Positions 1-11,290 of a stretch of DNA of 64,000 bases are shown piece by piece. Location: assembly GCA_021234155.1 (NCBI GenBank), contig JAJEKV010000001.1, positions 31,512,177 through 31,576,176 on the forward strand, given 5' to 3'. The translations under genes and the position numbers were made by a program. The notes below the pieces were generated by a model. That model did not search any database and was not told the DNA's origin. It worked only from the letters and a program-made list of their open reading frames with translations. Each line of letters begins with the position of its first letter. The first letter of the stretch is position 1. The stretch comes from Isoetes taiwanensis. Its lineage: Eukaryota; Streptophyta; Lycopodiopsida; Isoetales; Isoetaceae.

Positions 1-2
1 AG

Positions 3-38
3 GCTAGACTTGTTGCACAAGGGTATTCCCAAAAGAAA
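3..38 (+). pseudogene. Ty1/copia reverse transcriptase scrap
   Basis: Plus-strand translation reads ARLVAQGYSQKK, the conserved block near the start of Ty1/copia reverse transcriptase. Only about 12 residues are present. The sequence directly after it belongs to the same kind of element but in the opposite orientation, so this is a rearranged fragment at the window edge. Confidence 0.55.
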
Positions 39-49
39 GTGCTTATCAA

Positions 50-563
50 AGAATGATATTCTGCATCCATTGCTTGTTGCCAATGTTCACGTTCATCAGA
101 ATTTAGAGCATCATGAATAGTAACAGGCTCAGTAACAGACACAAAAGTATAATAGTCACGCAAAGTAACCGGAGGTCGCCGTCTAGTAATACGTATCATG
201 AAACTCTTGCTGAGGCATAACTCCAGATGTTTGAACGGAGTGATCTTCATGTGATATTGTATCATGATCATCTAAGGCAATAATATTCTCATGTAATTGA
301 TCAGATAAATCCTCATATTCTCCTCCAACACTATCAGGCAAATCCGAAATATCAGGTAAAGTCGAAATACCAGGATGTGAAGATGAATCTGAGAGTACTT
401 TGTCAGTATTACTATCACTGGAAATATCTGCGTCACTATACTTACGAAAGTGTGATAGAACATCATGATTACTAGATTGAGAAGAGGTCAGCTTAGGATT
501 ATCTTTAAGCTTCATAAAAATGCTAGTGTCATATAGACTATGCAGAATAGAAGTTGGCTTCAC
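50..563 (-). pseudogene. Ty1/copia polyprotein remnant (integrase-RT linker and start of RT)
   Basis: On the minus strand a Ser/Asp-rich open stretch (563 to 183) is followed, after a frame change near 190, by a segment containing TEPVTIHDALNS and HWQQAMDAEYHSL. In Ty1/copia polyproteins the motif EP-x-T-x-x-EAL...W-x-x-AM-x-x-E-x-x-SL lies just upstream of the RT core, and the acidic low-complexity stretch before it corresponds to the integrase-RT linker. The frame change and the missing RT core mark it as a decayed fragment. A LINE begins right beside its 5' end, near 566. Confidence 0.6.
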
Positions 564-654
564 GCATTCCGAGTGACCGGCTGCACAGGTTCAGTGTTGG
601 GCAAAGTCCGGGGAACACTTTAAACCAACTTGGGGAACACTTAATTTTCCTGTC

Positions 655-1301
655 GTGCCCCTATGTCGAAAAGGGGGGAATTTGGGGTTTGGCATATCCA
701 TGCAGTGGATGGCCATTTTTTTCTTTTCGGAGATGTTTCTTGGGCCATCACCTGTACATGATACTAAGTATTCAATTGCAAAACAAAAAAGATTTAATTT
801 TGATTATAGCATATTATCCGCCAAACAGTTCGCCAGAACAGGTCAGGAACAAGCACAAAACACAAGCATAGATGAAACGAATGGACAGTGGACACATACT
901 GCAAGATCACAGGACTGGAAAAGAAGCACAAAAGACAAGTCAGAGGTCAACGCCAAGGGGGAATTACTGCTTGAAGTATGCACGATACAGGGGTCATTAT
1001 AGCTAATGGGGTACAAAAATAGAGAGGGTCAGGGAATTTCACGAGCCAAAACACACACGGGAGAAGCATAGTAGATTATGTGATTATGAATGACCAAGCA
1101 GTGGAAATCGTTTCAAGATTTGTGCTACTAGAATGGCCGACCGGGAAAAGGGAAAGCCACAGACCCATACAGTTAACACTCAAAGGGGGCGAGCAGACTC
1201 AAGGGGATAACACACAGGGGAGAGAGAAGGATAAGGCGAAAAAGAAAATACAATTTCAGGATAAATATGCAGAAATATTCGTGCAATCTATCAGAGCATA
1301 A
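655..1301 (+). pseudogene. LINE endonuclease domain (EEP family), broken
   Basis: Three frames together give an endonuclease-exonuclease-phosphatase domain: IIAYYPPNSSPEQ near 805-845, a stretch with SEVNAKGELLLEVC near 940-975, VDYVIMNDQAVEIV near 1070-1110, and SHRPIQLTL near 1155-1180. The last matches the S-[DH]-H-x-P block that ends such domains in LINEs. In a live element this domain nicks the target to prime reverse transcription. Frame changes between blocks make it non-functional. Confidence 0.6.
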
Positions 1302-1585
1302 ATGGAGAAGTGGGAATGGGGAGCACATAGGGCAGATGAGAATGGGAATATGCTTAATGACATAACAGTGAAAGTGGCAACAGAAGTCTTCGGGAAGCGA
1401 AGGAGACCTAGGAAGAACAACGCTTTTAAGGCCTCCGTATGGTATGATGAAGAATGCAGGGAACAAAAGAGAAAAGTCAGAGAGCATATAGGCAGAGAAA
1501 CATATCAGGCTACTGAAGTATATCTAAGGCTACTGAAGTAAAAAAGAAACGGAATTTCGTACAGCATCAATGGGGTTTAGCTAAA

Positions 1586-2890
1586 ATGCTGAAAAAACAA
1601 CCACGAAAATTCTGGAATGGATTTAAAGGGAAAGGAGAAGGGGATAGGAAAACTGGGAACACACGGGACAGCATTGGGGCAATTGGATGGGAGAAATACC
1701 TTGAGAAGCTATATAAGACAGGGGCATCTCCAGTGCCAATCCCAGCATTACAAGAGATGGATGGACCATGCTTCAGCATACAGGAAGTAATGATAGCACT
1801 AAACAGGATGACTAATAACAAATCCCCAGACTTATATGGACTGACTGTGGAGCTATTGAAGTGTGCGGATATAGCAATAGGGAGACAAGCCACTGATACT
1901 TTCAATGGCATAATACAGATGAGGCTCCCAGACAGGTGGGCATACAACAGAGTAATACCTCTACCCAAAGGGGGAAGCAGACAGGAACCTGGAAACTACA
2001 GGACAATAATGGTGAGCTATATCTTCGCAAAGTGGTTTGGGAAAGTGCTGGACAACAAATTGAAAAGGTGGGCGGAAATAGGAAACCTGAGGGCATAAGG
2101 ACAGGCAGGCTTCAGGCCTGAACACTCAACCACGGATCATCTGGTAACATTTCCGATACTAATAGAGCAGAACAGAGCTCAGGGTAAGAAAATAGTATGC
2201 TGCTTTGTGGACTTTAGAAAGGCATTCGACACAGTCCCGAGGGAAAAGCTTCTACAAAGATTGATAGATATGCAGGCATCGAGAGACATGGTAGGAGTGA
2301 TTGCAAGACTATACCACAGGGTATACGCAAAAATGGAGCAGGGAGGACAGGCAATAGACTGCGACACCAGAGTCAAACAGGGATGTCCGCTATCCCCGAC
2401 TTTGTTCGGAATATACATAGATGCATTGCAAGGTTTCATAGCAGAACAACAAGGGGACACTGATGCCCCTACATTAGGGGATACCAAGGTACCTATTATG
2501 CTCTATGCCGATGACCTGAGCATGATGGCCACAAAGAATAAGGGAATGCACAGATTACTAAGGCTACTAGAAATCTTCTGTGAAAGGACAGGGTTGACAG
2601 TAAACCTCACAAAAACCAAGATAGTCATCTTCGGTCATAGGAATAGACACAGGCCTTTCAGGTATCTGGGAACAGAACTAGAGGAATCAACAGAGTACAG
2701 ATATCTGGGGTATGACGCACATAGCACAAGGAAATGGGCAAAAGGGGCAGACGCAAGGTTCCAATCATCCATCGGGAGTTACTTCAATATGAAAAACTTC
2801 TGTAATAAAAGCAGAATAATTGACTGAGAGATCAAGTGTTACTTGTTTAGTGCAGTGGTCGCGACAACACAATTATATGGGGATGAAGCT
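1586..2890 (+). pseudogene. LINE reverse transcriptase, interrupted by stops
   Basis: A single frame runs through the RT with stop codons near 2096 and 2825. Landmarks are NKSPDLYGLTVELLK (pre-RT), RVIPLPKGGSRQEPGNYR (block 1), CCFVDFRKAFDTVPR (motif A), VKQGCPLSPTLFGIYID (motif B), MLYADDLSMMA (catalytic YADD, about 2500-2530) and GLTVNLTKTKIVIFG. After the second stop the frame continues with a thumb-like AVVATTQLYGDEAW. These are diagnostic of LINE RTs. Catalytic residues are retained, but the stops and the broken neighbours make it a pseudogene. Confidence 0.85.
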
Positions 2891-3680
2891 TGGGGACCTG
2901 GCTTAACAGACAAGAAATGGGAAAAAAGGAAGGGATCCCCAGACAGTGGCATAAACAGGAATTTAAGGTGCGAACAAACACACCGCTAACAGTCATAATA
3001 TACGAGACAGGACAAAAACCAATGGAGGTGAGAGCTTGGGAGAAGACTATCAGGTACCTAATGAAGGACAATGCAGGGGGAAACTCAGGGAAATTGTCAA
3101 GCATTGCAATTGGCGAGTCAGCAAAGTCACACATACTCACAGGCAGTGGATGGTTTAAGGATGTCGCTATGTGGACCAGGGAAATGGGAATGAACCTGGT
3201 GACCTGGTAAGTGAGGGGAAATGGAATGAGGACTGGGCAGACAAGGCAACACGAGCATGGTTGCAGAAACACACAGGACCCAAGACACTCTGGCTTATGA
3301 CAGTCTTCAATCCAGAACAGCAAATAGGACAACAGATGTACCAAGACAACCTGCTAGGAAACGCCAGAAGGGACATCCTGGCAAGATTTAGGATGGGGAG
3401 TCATGACCTAAGAATTGAAAAGGACAGATGAAGGAAAATAGAAAAAGATTATTGGATATGTAGAATCTGTGACACTGGGAAAGTGGAGGATAAAAATCAC
3501 CTGCTCAATGAATGTCCAATATACGGAGACATCAGAAACAAATACAGGAGCATCAGTTGGGGACAGTCAGTACACACCCTGATGATAAGGGCAGAAACAA
3601 TAAGAGATCTGGCAGACGCAATCCTGGAGATGGTGGTTAGGCATCGAGAAGTACACAAAGAAAAAGGGCTTGTAATCTGA
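2890..3680 (+). pseudogene. LINE C-terminal region with CCHC-type zinc knuckle
   Basis: The polyprotein tail follows in shifting frames. Near 3440-3530 it reads WICRICDTGK...NHLLNECPIY, a C-x2-C...H-x4-C knuckle typical of the C-terminus of many LINE ORF2 proteins, followed by GDIRNKYRSISW. The tail ends with a stop near 3680. Frame changes near 2890, 3170 and 3430 show decay. Confidence 0.6.
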
Positions 3681-3945
3681 ACCGCCCAAGAGGCGGGTCA
3701 GGGACGCCCAAGAAATGTTCAGCTAAAAGCTGATTGATAATGACGCACCGCTACACGGCCATGAAGCCGACTCAAAGCAGGGTGCCGGTACTAAAAGAAC
3801 AAGGAAGCCTTCAGAAAAGGCTACAATAAACCATCATGATGTGCTAGTAACGCCCCCTTAGGGAGCTCGCCCATGCTACACAAGTCCAGGGGCCTTAGGG
3901 CACAAGGGAGAATAATTTCTATTCTATTCTATTCTATTTGTACTA
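3681..3945 (+). repeat. LINE 3' UTR and pentanucleotide tail
   Basis: GC-richer noncoding sequence with short self-complementary stretches (for example around ACCGCCCAAGAGGCGGGT) ends in a TTCTA tandem run at 3916-3940. Such microsatellite tails, in place of polyA, mark the 3' end of several LINE families. A comparable tail (TTATC repeats) occurs at 58988-59015. Confidence 0.55.
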
Positions 3946-5100
3946 GAAAAGCTGCTTAAAGCTCACATTCTTTGCAGGGATTGCTGTTGCAGGGATTATT
4001 CCATACATTCTTAAAGTCCAACATTTGGCTGCCACTAATACATTTGTGCCAAACGCTCATTTTCTCCTTTAATGTTTACAGAATCAAATATGATATATAC
4101 GATATACGTTTTTTAAGCAGAGCGGAATCATTTGTAGAAGTTGACCTATAACTACTTCTGCTGCTTAGCTTTCGGCATCTGATACAACCTGTTGCACACA
4201 AGGACAATGGGCCTGCATTATTTTGATGACAAAATGGAAAAGAAGTTCAGATGAAATGGCTCTTTTGGCAGTTATTGCACTGGCAATCTATCTGTGGATT
4301 CAAAGACAGGCTCATTGAAGACAACAGGCATTCAAGAACATGCGTTTGTTCTCTATGTTGCTCGAATCAGGTATTCAAAAATACCATTTCTATTATTTAT
4401 GTCATTCTATTGTATGTTGCTGAATTGCTCAGCTGAAACCTTGTTGTATGATATGCTTCTTCTTGTTCTGAATTATTTCCTATTTCATCCAACTTGCCAT
4501 TTGTATTTGCTGAATGGCTTCACATTAAGTCATAGAGAAAGTAATGTTTTCTCTGTCACAAAACAAATGCGAAACAATATATTTTCCTCCCTGTTTTATA
4601 CTTCATGTTCTGCTATTTCTTGTTACACGACTGATACTACAGCCATATTGTCTCGAGTTGCTTGTTATTGTATTTGTAATAGTTCTTTCTCCAGACATTG
4701 GCATAGAGACAAACAAATATTTTGGGCAAAACCACAATATACTTCTTCAGAAGGGAGTCCTTCAACATATTAATATTCTTCCTCAAGATATTCATAAGTT
4801 TCTAGACTGCAAATGTCAGGTGTAATGTTGCATTTTAACCTACAGTTGTAGGTGTAATGTTGCATTTCAACCCATAGTTATAGGAGTTATTGGACTGCAC
4901 GTACAGAAATGGTTGGCCTTGACTAGGGTTGTCCATCACTTGGACATGAGAAAAGTTCTCAATATTTGGATCAAACCATTATTGTTTGTGTTATCCTAGA
5001 CAATATTGTTCCCTAAACACTTGTGCTTGAATGGAGTTTCTCATATATTTTCGACAAGTTGTGTTTCTTTTGAAGTTGAAGCGCCTAGGTATTTACGATT
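3946..5100. other. Unassigned AT-rich sequence
   Basis: No recognisable gene. A plus-strand open stretch at 4294-4400 (SKTGSLKTTGIQEHAFVLY) reads somewhat like protein and is followed by a possible GT donor, but no family was recognised and the rest is low-complexity. Confidence 0.3.
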
Positions 5101-5104
5101 CGGG

Positions 5105-5395
5105 CCCAAAATTTTTTTTAGTATAACAACCAACACACAACTATCATTAACATTATTAACACAAACCATTGTATCCAACGCATTTAAATTAAAACCCCCC
5201 TGAAACCCCCTTTGGTTTGGGTACATATTCACACGAGGGGTTATGTAGGGCAGCGAGAGCCCCTAAAAACTTACAATATAGGTACAAAATTAGTACCATT
5301 AAGTACATTCCCTCAAACCTTATAGTATTTTGCAAACCGTAATATACAGTATACAAAATTTGTACAGGCATACCCCACAAACGAGGATCACTATG
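5105..5395 (-). repeat. PolyA-ended interspersed repeat, copy 1
   Basis: About 290 bp sharing blocks with 8600-8875 in the same order: an A/T run next to GGGCCC, ACACAAACCATT, TATTCACACGAG, GTAGGGCA[AG][CT]GAGAG and GCATACCCCACAAA. Read on the minus strand it ends in an A-run, so it may be a SINE-like or truncated retrosequence. It lies against the gypsy RT remnant. Confidence 0.5.
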
Positions 5396-5479
5396 TACGG
5401 CCCAGATCAAGGAATAAAGGGCAAATATGCCCATCCGACAGCTCTCGGTGCCCGGAGTAACCCCCCGTGTAGGACTTAT

Positions 5480-6185
5480 AATATGTGAGAAATGAGGAAC
5501 ATACATTCTCAAAAAGCTGGTCATACCTAGGAAGCTCTTGACTTGCTTGAGAGTTTTTGGAGGAGTAAGTTTCTTCAAAGCTTCTACTTTATTTGTAGCA
5601 ACTTGGATGCCTTTAGTGGAGACATCATGACCCAATAGATCTCCTTACTTAGTGAGATAAGCAAAATAATCTTTAGTAGAAGTGTTCAAACAGAAATTAT
5701 CTAGAAATACTCTAAACAATGGAGAAGGCATATCCTTGAATATAGTGTCAATTGCTCTTTGGAATGTAACTGAAGCATTCATAAGTCCAAAAGGCATTCT
5801 CCTCGTCGCAAAGGTTCCCCAAGGTGTGATGAAAGTTGTTCTAGGTTGATCCTCTTCTTTGATGCTGATTTGGCTGAACCCTGAAAACCCATCTAGGAAG
5901 GAATACATCTCCTTATCTGCAACAGCATGTAAGACTTATTCCAAAAAAGGCAAAGGATAACAATCTTTAATAGTTGCTTTGTTTAGATCCCTATAATCAA
6001 TGCATATCCTAATTGTCTTGTTCTTTTTCTCAATAGGGACAATACAAGACAACCATTCAGGGTTCATAATCTCTGAAATCACACCAGGGTTTATTTTTTG
6101 GCTATGGCACAATTCCCAAGAAATGGAACTTAAAGGTCAATAAAGCCTTTTTGCAAAATTTCAAATTCCATGTGGCTTATTTTTT
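5480..6185 (-). pseudogene. Ty3/gypsy reverse transcriptase remnant
   Basis: Minus-strand translation gives a classic Ty3/gypsy RT: LQKGFID, WLSCIVPIEKKNK, RICIDYRDLNKATIKD, CYPLPFLE, YSFLDGFSGFSQI, TTFITPWGTFATRRMPFGL, NASVTFQRAIDTIF, and then the connection region VKSFLGMTSFLRMYVPHFSHI near 5480-5545. A stop follows FLE (near 5940) and a frame change lies near 5640. The catalytic box reads VFLDNF where YLDDF would be expected, so one catalytic Asp is replaced by Asn. The same family appears at 53140-56622, which begins at the connection region. Confidence 0.85.
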
Positions 6186-6189
6186 TGTG

Positions 6190-7080
6190 CTCTTCAGGAT
6201 GGGATTTTTTTTTTTTTGGAAAAAAACATGTTGATTTTTTGGAGAAAAAAAGTTCAAGTTTGATAAGGTGGCCAAGGTGGAAGGTGATTTGGCAAGCAAG
6301 TGGTGATGTGTTGCAAATGAGATTATGATGTGGCAAAGAATATTTTTCCCAGTCAAAACATTTTATGAGTGGATGACATGTCATATTTTTTGATGAGGTG
6401 GATGATGTGATGTCAAAATGGCAAGTGTGCTTCTAATCTTTGATATTTTAGTAATGCTTAGGCCACTTTTGCCTTTTCAAGCTATGTGATGGAAAAGGTG
6501 CTCATTTCTCTCTCTAACTCTGTTTTTAGAGAGAGAATATGGTTTTTTGACCTTGAGAGAGACAGTTTTGATGGAATTTTTTGCATTTTTCATGAATGGT
6601 GGATGTATGATGATGATATGTGGGGTGTTTTGACTAGAATTTTTTTTTTTTTGTTGCCAACTTTGGGTTTTGAGAGGTGGTCATGGCATAAGGGAATGAG
6701 GAAAACAAGATATGAAATGGATGGATCATGACAATGGAGCCTAGGAAGATATGAATCATGGCAAAAGAAACTTGGATCGGGCAAGTACCATTACTTCTTG
6801 AGGGGTCTTCCAAACTTTGACTTGGCAAGGGCTCTTCAAGCACTAACTTCAAGCCTTCATGAGTGCACCTTGAGCCAAAACTCCTCATATGATGTTCAAT
6901 CAAAAGTTCTCACTAAGGAAGAGAAGGGGAGAACAAACTACATGTGTGGGGGAAGACATGACCATGCCAATGAACCATCAAACAGAAGAAAAATGAAACC
7001 ATCTGACTACTCTAGCAGCGAAAAAGAACCCACAAGCACGTCACACAAAATGAGAGAGGGAGAGAGGGTGGGCAGCTAGG
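6190..7080. repeat. LTR-like sequence of a gypsy family
   Basis: Noncoding T-rich sequence with polyT tracts. The stretch at about 6445-6560 (around GCCTTTTCAAGC and two AGAGAGAGAATATGG-type blocks) matches the reverse complement of about 43930-44050, so both loci carry the same dispersed LTR or UTR sequence. Open reading frames here are not convincing. Confidence 0.45.
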
Positions 7081-7115
7081 TAGGGCAATAGCGCCTAACA
7101 ACAAAGGCTCAAGAG

Positions 7116-7700
7116 AACACCAACAAACATGCTATATATAGGCTGATGCGATGATGGGGCATCCCCATCCAAGGAAAGTCGGTTCTATGGCGGACGCCAT
7201 AGAACCATGGCACTCCTAGGATGGGTCCTGACACAAACAAGTGTTCGATGGAAGAACCTCAAAGACTAATATGGCAGGATACAGAAAGTTGCTCATGGAT
7301 GTCGGCCAGAATGTAGCGGGAATGGGAGGAAGCAGAGCACCAACCCCATAGGAGCGGACAACCTCAGAAGGGGCAGAAGACGCAGCAGCGGTAGTGGCAC
7401 CACCTCTACGACCTGCATGGGTACCAAACCCCCGAGTTTCCAACCCGATAAGACACAGAGACTCGAACCACCTGGAGCGGGTAGTGGCATATGACAAGGG
7501 ATGCATGGATGACAAGGACGAGCGAAACAGAGGATCGCCCTCAGGTGGGTCAGAGGTGTGAAAGCAACAAATGGATAACAAACTCTGCAGCAACATGACA
7601 GGACAAAAGGGAGGAAAATGTGCGAGTATAAGGACCTCCACCCTGTATGGAACCTGGGCAGCTTGTTTGTGGCATTTAATGACCAATGTCTGATGTGTTA
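7116..7700 (-). repeat. Palindrome-plus-TATA repeat family, diverged copy
   Basis: Read on the minus strand, a 3'-lying inverted repeat (GGTTCTATGGCG / CGCCATAGAACC) precedes GCCTATATATAGC. Upstream, translation gives PPFCPVMLLQSL...EGDPLFRSSLSS...PLSYATTR, which resembles CPVTIFQRLI...GGPLFCSSLFS...LSYPTTR at 54655-54790. The shared order suggests one dispersed element. The translation is used only as an alignment aid; no gene is claimed. Confidence 0.4.
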
Positions 7701-7867
7701 ATTTGACTTGAATAGTATTGCAAACTAACATGCATGTAATGTCTAAGGCAATGAAAATTTTACTCGTCCCATATACAAAGCTGACGGAAATTTTGCACCA
7801 AGTGTATTTGAAAAGTGTGGCAGTCGGTATAGTTTAGATCCACACAAATACTATATGCCAACCAAAA

Positions 7868-7925
7868 CTCATACTTTTAGATGAAGCCACCGGTGCAATA
7901 GAGGAAGAGGATGAGGTACTTTTCA
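7868..7925 (+). pseudogene. Possible ABC transporter Walker B scrap
   Basis: One frame reads QPKLILLDEATGAIEEEDE, which fits the Walker B and D-loop of an ABC transporter (PKILLLDEATSALD). Only about 19 residues match and no signature motif or Walker A was found nearby. It may be a relic exon piece or chance. Confidence 0.25.
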
Positions 7926-8026
7926 TTTTATGTGCAACATAATGAAAATTCCTCCTTAGAGATAGTAGATGAGGTAATTTCCATTTATGTGCAACACAAT
8001 GAAAATTCCTCCTTAGAGATATTTCC
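7911..8026. repeat. Tandem duplication, two units of about 58 bp
   Basis: Two adjacent units start with GATGAGGTA and share TTATGTGCAAC and AATGAAAATTCCTCCTTAGAGATA with few differences. It is a local duplication with no coding potential seen. Confidence 0.7.
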
Positions 8027-8590
8027 GAACTGCATATTGCAGTATTATTTCAGTTAAAATCACAAACATTTATATATAAGCAAATGAACAATATAGGGTT
8101 TTCAATTGCTAGTGTGGATCATAAGGCAAGTCTCCAGTGCTTAGGCAACCTTCATATTGATGAATCAAACTGGGATATTTCAAATTTGATATGGTCAATA
8201 ATTGTTTAAGCCTTTGTACATCATCTGTGTTTTTGTGTTCAATAAGGTGCTTATCATCAATTGTGTCTTACCAGTTGGAGAACCTCAAATTTATAAATGC
8301 TTATCTCCACGACAGGTTGCAACAAATTGAACCCACCAAACCAATTCAACATTGATTCATGTAATAGCACCAATTCGTATGAACTACCAAACATCAATCA
8401 AAAAGCTATTGGGGAAGCTACACATATGTTGTTTGAGCTAGATATAACAATAGTTTAAGCTCACAAGTGCATTCTTATGAACGGTATGTCACGATAAAAA
8501 ACAACACCCAACAAAACAGTCAATTTCCCAAGCCTGTGTTACTGCTAGTTTTGTTAATTGCCTCTTTTTGTTCTTAATATCCTTTCTAAG
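8027..8590. other. Unassigned AT-rich sequence
   Basis: Nothing recognised: no convincing ORF, repeat match or structured motif was seen. Confidence 0.4.
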
Positions 8591-8599
8591 GCCCTTGTG

Positions 8600-8875
8600 G
8601 GGCCCTTTTTTTTTTTTTTTCCTAAACACAAACCATTATCTCTAGCATCTATAGTTAAATTCCCTCTAACACCTATGTTTGGGTGCTTATTCACACGAGC
8701 GGTGACGTAGGGCAATGAGAGTCTTTTACATCCTCTCCTTGCAATTGTACAATGCATGTCTTAAATTAACATTATTAAGTATTTTTAACACAAATCATAT
8801 AGTATCTTACTAATCTTGATGTACAATATATCCAAACTCATGGGAGCATACCCCACAAATGAGGCCATTTATCTT
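8600..8875 (-). repeat. PolyA-ended interspersed repeat, copy 2
   Basis: Shares ordered blocks with 5105-5395 (CACACGAG, GTAGGGCAATGAGAG, GCATACCCCACAAATGAGG). A homopolymer run of T on the plus strand (A on the minus strand) at about 8606-8621 precedes the shared part, next to GGGCCC as in copy 1, consistent with a retroposed minus-strand 3' end. Confidence 0.5.
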
Positions 8876-9280
8876 CAGGCAAATAAATTGGAATCCAAAA
8901 ATGGAGTAATGCAATTAAAAGAGGAGAATAAATCACTTACAATTGGAGACCTAATACATTTCTCACTAGTTTATTTTCACGAGTTTTAAGACAATGCAAT
9001 CTTACAAATCCACTTTTTTACTTTATCCATCATGCCTAGTCGCTTGAACATCCTTGAAGTGGAACTCCACATAGTGAACATCCCTCTCCTTTGGAGAATC
9101 CTCTTAGCCAACATCTCCATGGTTTGAAGCACTTTTGCATCCTCATCTACATTATTTCAGTATGTCCATATGTTATGCCCACATGGTCTACACAATTTAG
9201 ACAAAACATTTGGCATACCAAAATATGCCAAAGTTATACAACAATCTTGGAATTGTAGCATAATAGCGTTGTAGCATCTA
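8876..9280. other. Unassigned sequence
   Basis: No gene or repeat was recognised. Confidence 0.3.
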
Positions 9281-9289
9281 GTGGGTCTT

Positions 9290-9440
9290 AATAATCGCAT
9301 CGATCCGAGCCATCGGATCGTCATTATGGCAGGGACGAGCCATTATATAAGGCTATTCTCCATTCGGGATCGGCTATCAGCGTCTTCTCACAGCAGCACT
9401 TCTTCCATTCTCATTGCTTCCCTCTTCCATACCCTTTTGC
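9290..9440 (+). promoter_or_regulatory. Palindrome followed by TATA-like box, copy of a dispersed promoter-like repeat
   Basis: The perfect inverted repeat CGATCCGAGCCATCGGATCG (8-bp arms, 4-base loop) is followed by GGGACGAGCC and ATTATATAAGG, then GGCTATCAGCGTCTTCTCACAGCAGC. The same string of elements occurs at 54895-55015, with nearly identical palindrome and downstream leader. The layout suggests an LTR-type promoter with the transcription start just downstream. Confidence 0.5.
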
Positions 9441-10883
9441 TTCCCGTTGCTTACCTTGCCTGATCCTTTCCAGTCTCTTCCCCAAGTAGTTCATGCCACT
9501 GTCTTTTTTCGATTCCTCATTGACGCTTCCTCTATATGCTCCATGCTACTTGCGTGGATGCATGGGATTTTGCCTATGCTATATGCTATTTGTGCAGATG
9601 CAGGTATGAGCTTGTCCATCTAGCAGGCCTCTGGGCAGTTGGTTTCTACACCGCGTTTTCATTTCACTCCTGCTACACTTGTTTGTAAGGACTGTTGTTT
9701 TCCAATTTTCAGGCTGGATCCGCCGTTGTTTCTTGTTTGTTATTTTAGTTTCTCTTTTCTCTGAACAGATTTGCAGATTGGCCCATCTTGATTCAGGTGA
9801 TTCTTTCATGTCGGACCCGGATTTGGAGCTCGATTCTTCCAGGTTTTGCATCCTTGCTTCGGTGCTCCATCGATCCTGGACAGACAGGTCCATGCCGATT
9901 TTCCACTATAAGGCTTTACAATTGCAGATGGCGCTGGAGCAACTTCAGGTCACAGAGCAGCGATGGCAAATCGGTCACAAACAGGCGGCTATGGTGGCGA
10001 TCTATTCCTGTCTTTTCTTTTCCCCTTTTTCCGCAGATCGGCCAGCAGCTATCATGACGAGCATGCAGCAGGAGATGGCGATGGCAGAGCACGGCTCTGG
10101 CCGTTCTTCTTTTCCCTTCCCTTTCTGGTTGCTTTTCTTCCCTTGTAGGAGGCTGCAGAGCACAGAGATGGCACGCAAATTGTTTGCTCTTCTGTAGATT
10201 TGGCGGCTAATAGGCAGCATCAAATATGCGGCTCAGCTTTTCCATGTTTTCCCTGATTCGGCTACTTCGTCTTTGGATTCTTGAATTTTTGTGCATCTCT
10301 GGCTTATTCTGTGAGTTGCATCCTGGTGGGCTTCCTGGTACCAACTCGATTAAAAACTGACCTGCACATATTCGAGTGGTGTCAGACCAGTTTTGGTTCC
10401 TTTTGTTGTTCTTGATTCATAACGGGCTCATTTCTTGAGCTCATCAATCAGCTCAGACTTTGCATGCATCCCCATGAACAAAACTAGCCATGTTTACCTT
10501 TCTTTTCTATTTGATTGCTGCAGTGTCCTACTCATCTACTAATAACCCACATTCTTGTTTTGATAATATACAATGGCCTTCCTATGCTATCTGCTATTAG
10601 TAATTCACTATTGGGGGACACCAAGGTCTTAGTGGATTTATAATTCCTGAAGTGTTGTTGGATTCGGCTGCTCCACCCCCACCTATTCATAATTCGTTTC
10701 TCTATTTATTGTGCTTAATCCACTCACCTCGTATAATACTCATTTATTCTTGCATCATTTGCTAATAGTGGTTCATATTTTGATACTTAAATGACTGCCC
10801 TCTGCTCCTGTTTTCCTTAATAATTCTAATTTGGGTAGCTCTCACCAGCGTCTAGTAGTTTTGAATTGCATTTCGAAAATGCT

Positions 10884-11088
10884 ATGGTTCTCTTCTTATA
10901 TAGAAGAGAACCATCATTCTAGGGATAGGGCCAGTTTTAGCGCCAGCTCTCTTTTTAGACCCAAGCTTTCTTTGGCACAAGCCTACTATAGCGCAAGCTT
11001 TCTTTGGCCCTTTCTCCCACAAAAGCCTTGTGTCTTTCTGCTTTTCCTCATCGGCATTTTCTCTGAGCTGAATCTTGTTGTTGTACAT
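10884..11088. repeat. Direct repeat A, copy 1, headed by a 31-nt hairpin
   Basis: About 205 bp repeated at 17990-18198 with only scattered differences. It opens with a perfect 13-bp inverted repeat (ATGGTTCTCTTCT / AGAAGAGAACCAT, loop TATAT, 10884-10914) and continues through GGGCCAGTTTTAGCGCCAGC and CTGAGCTGAATCTTGTTGTTG. The copies are 7.1 kb apart in the same orientation. Confidence 0.85.
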
Positions 11089-11290
11089 AGCTTTTCTATG
11101 CCAGTCATTCTCATGAGCTAGATTTCTCCTTCTTCTCTATGTAGTTTCTTTAGTTTCTACTTAGTACTAGATCATCTCCCTCTTGTTGTACAGAGTTTTT
11201 CTATGCCAGTCATTCTCATTAGCTAGATTTCTCCTTCTTCTCTATGCAGTTTCTTTAGTTTCTACTTAGTACTAGATCATCTCCCTCTTA
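11080..11290. repeat. Tandem duplication, two units of about 106 bp
   Basis: Units starting near 11080 and 11185 share CTATGCCAGTCATTCTCAT, GCTAGATTTCTCCTTC and TACTTAGTACTAGATCATC. The first overlaps the 3' end of direct repeat A. Confidence 0.8.

Larger units (their letters stand above)
566..3945 (+). mobile_element. Degenerate non-LTR retrotransposon (LINE), about 3.4 kb
   Basis: Plus-strand LINE remnant with the usual order: apurinic-type endonuclease, reverse transcriptase, C-terminal zinc knuckle, structured 3' UTR and a short tandem tail (TTCTA repeats, 3916-3940). Frameshifts and stops break it in several places. No clear target site duplication was found. The 5' end is set by loss of copia similarity and is approximate. 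Confidence 0.75.

Noticed and set aside
4294-4773. ORF starting MDSKTGSLKTTGIQEH as a gene
   Set aside because: Only the first 25 residues look protein-like. The rest is low-complexity with no splice-supported continuation or family match.
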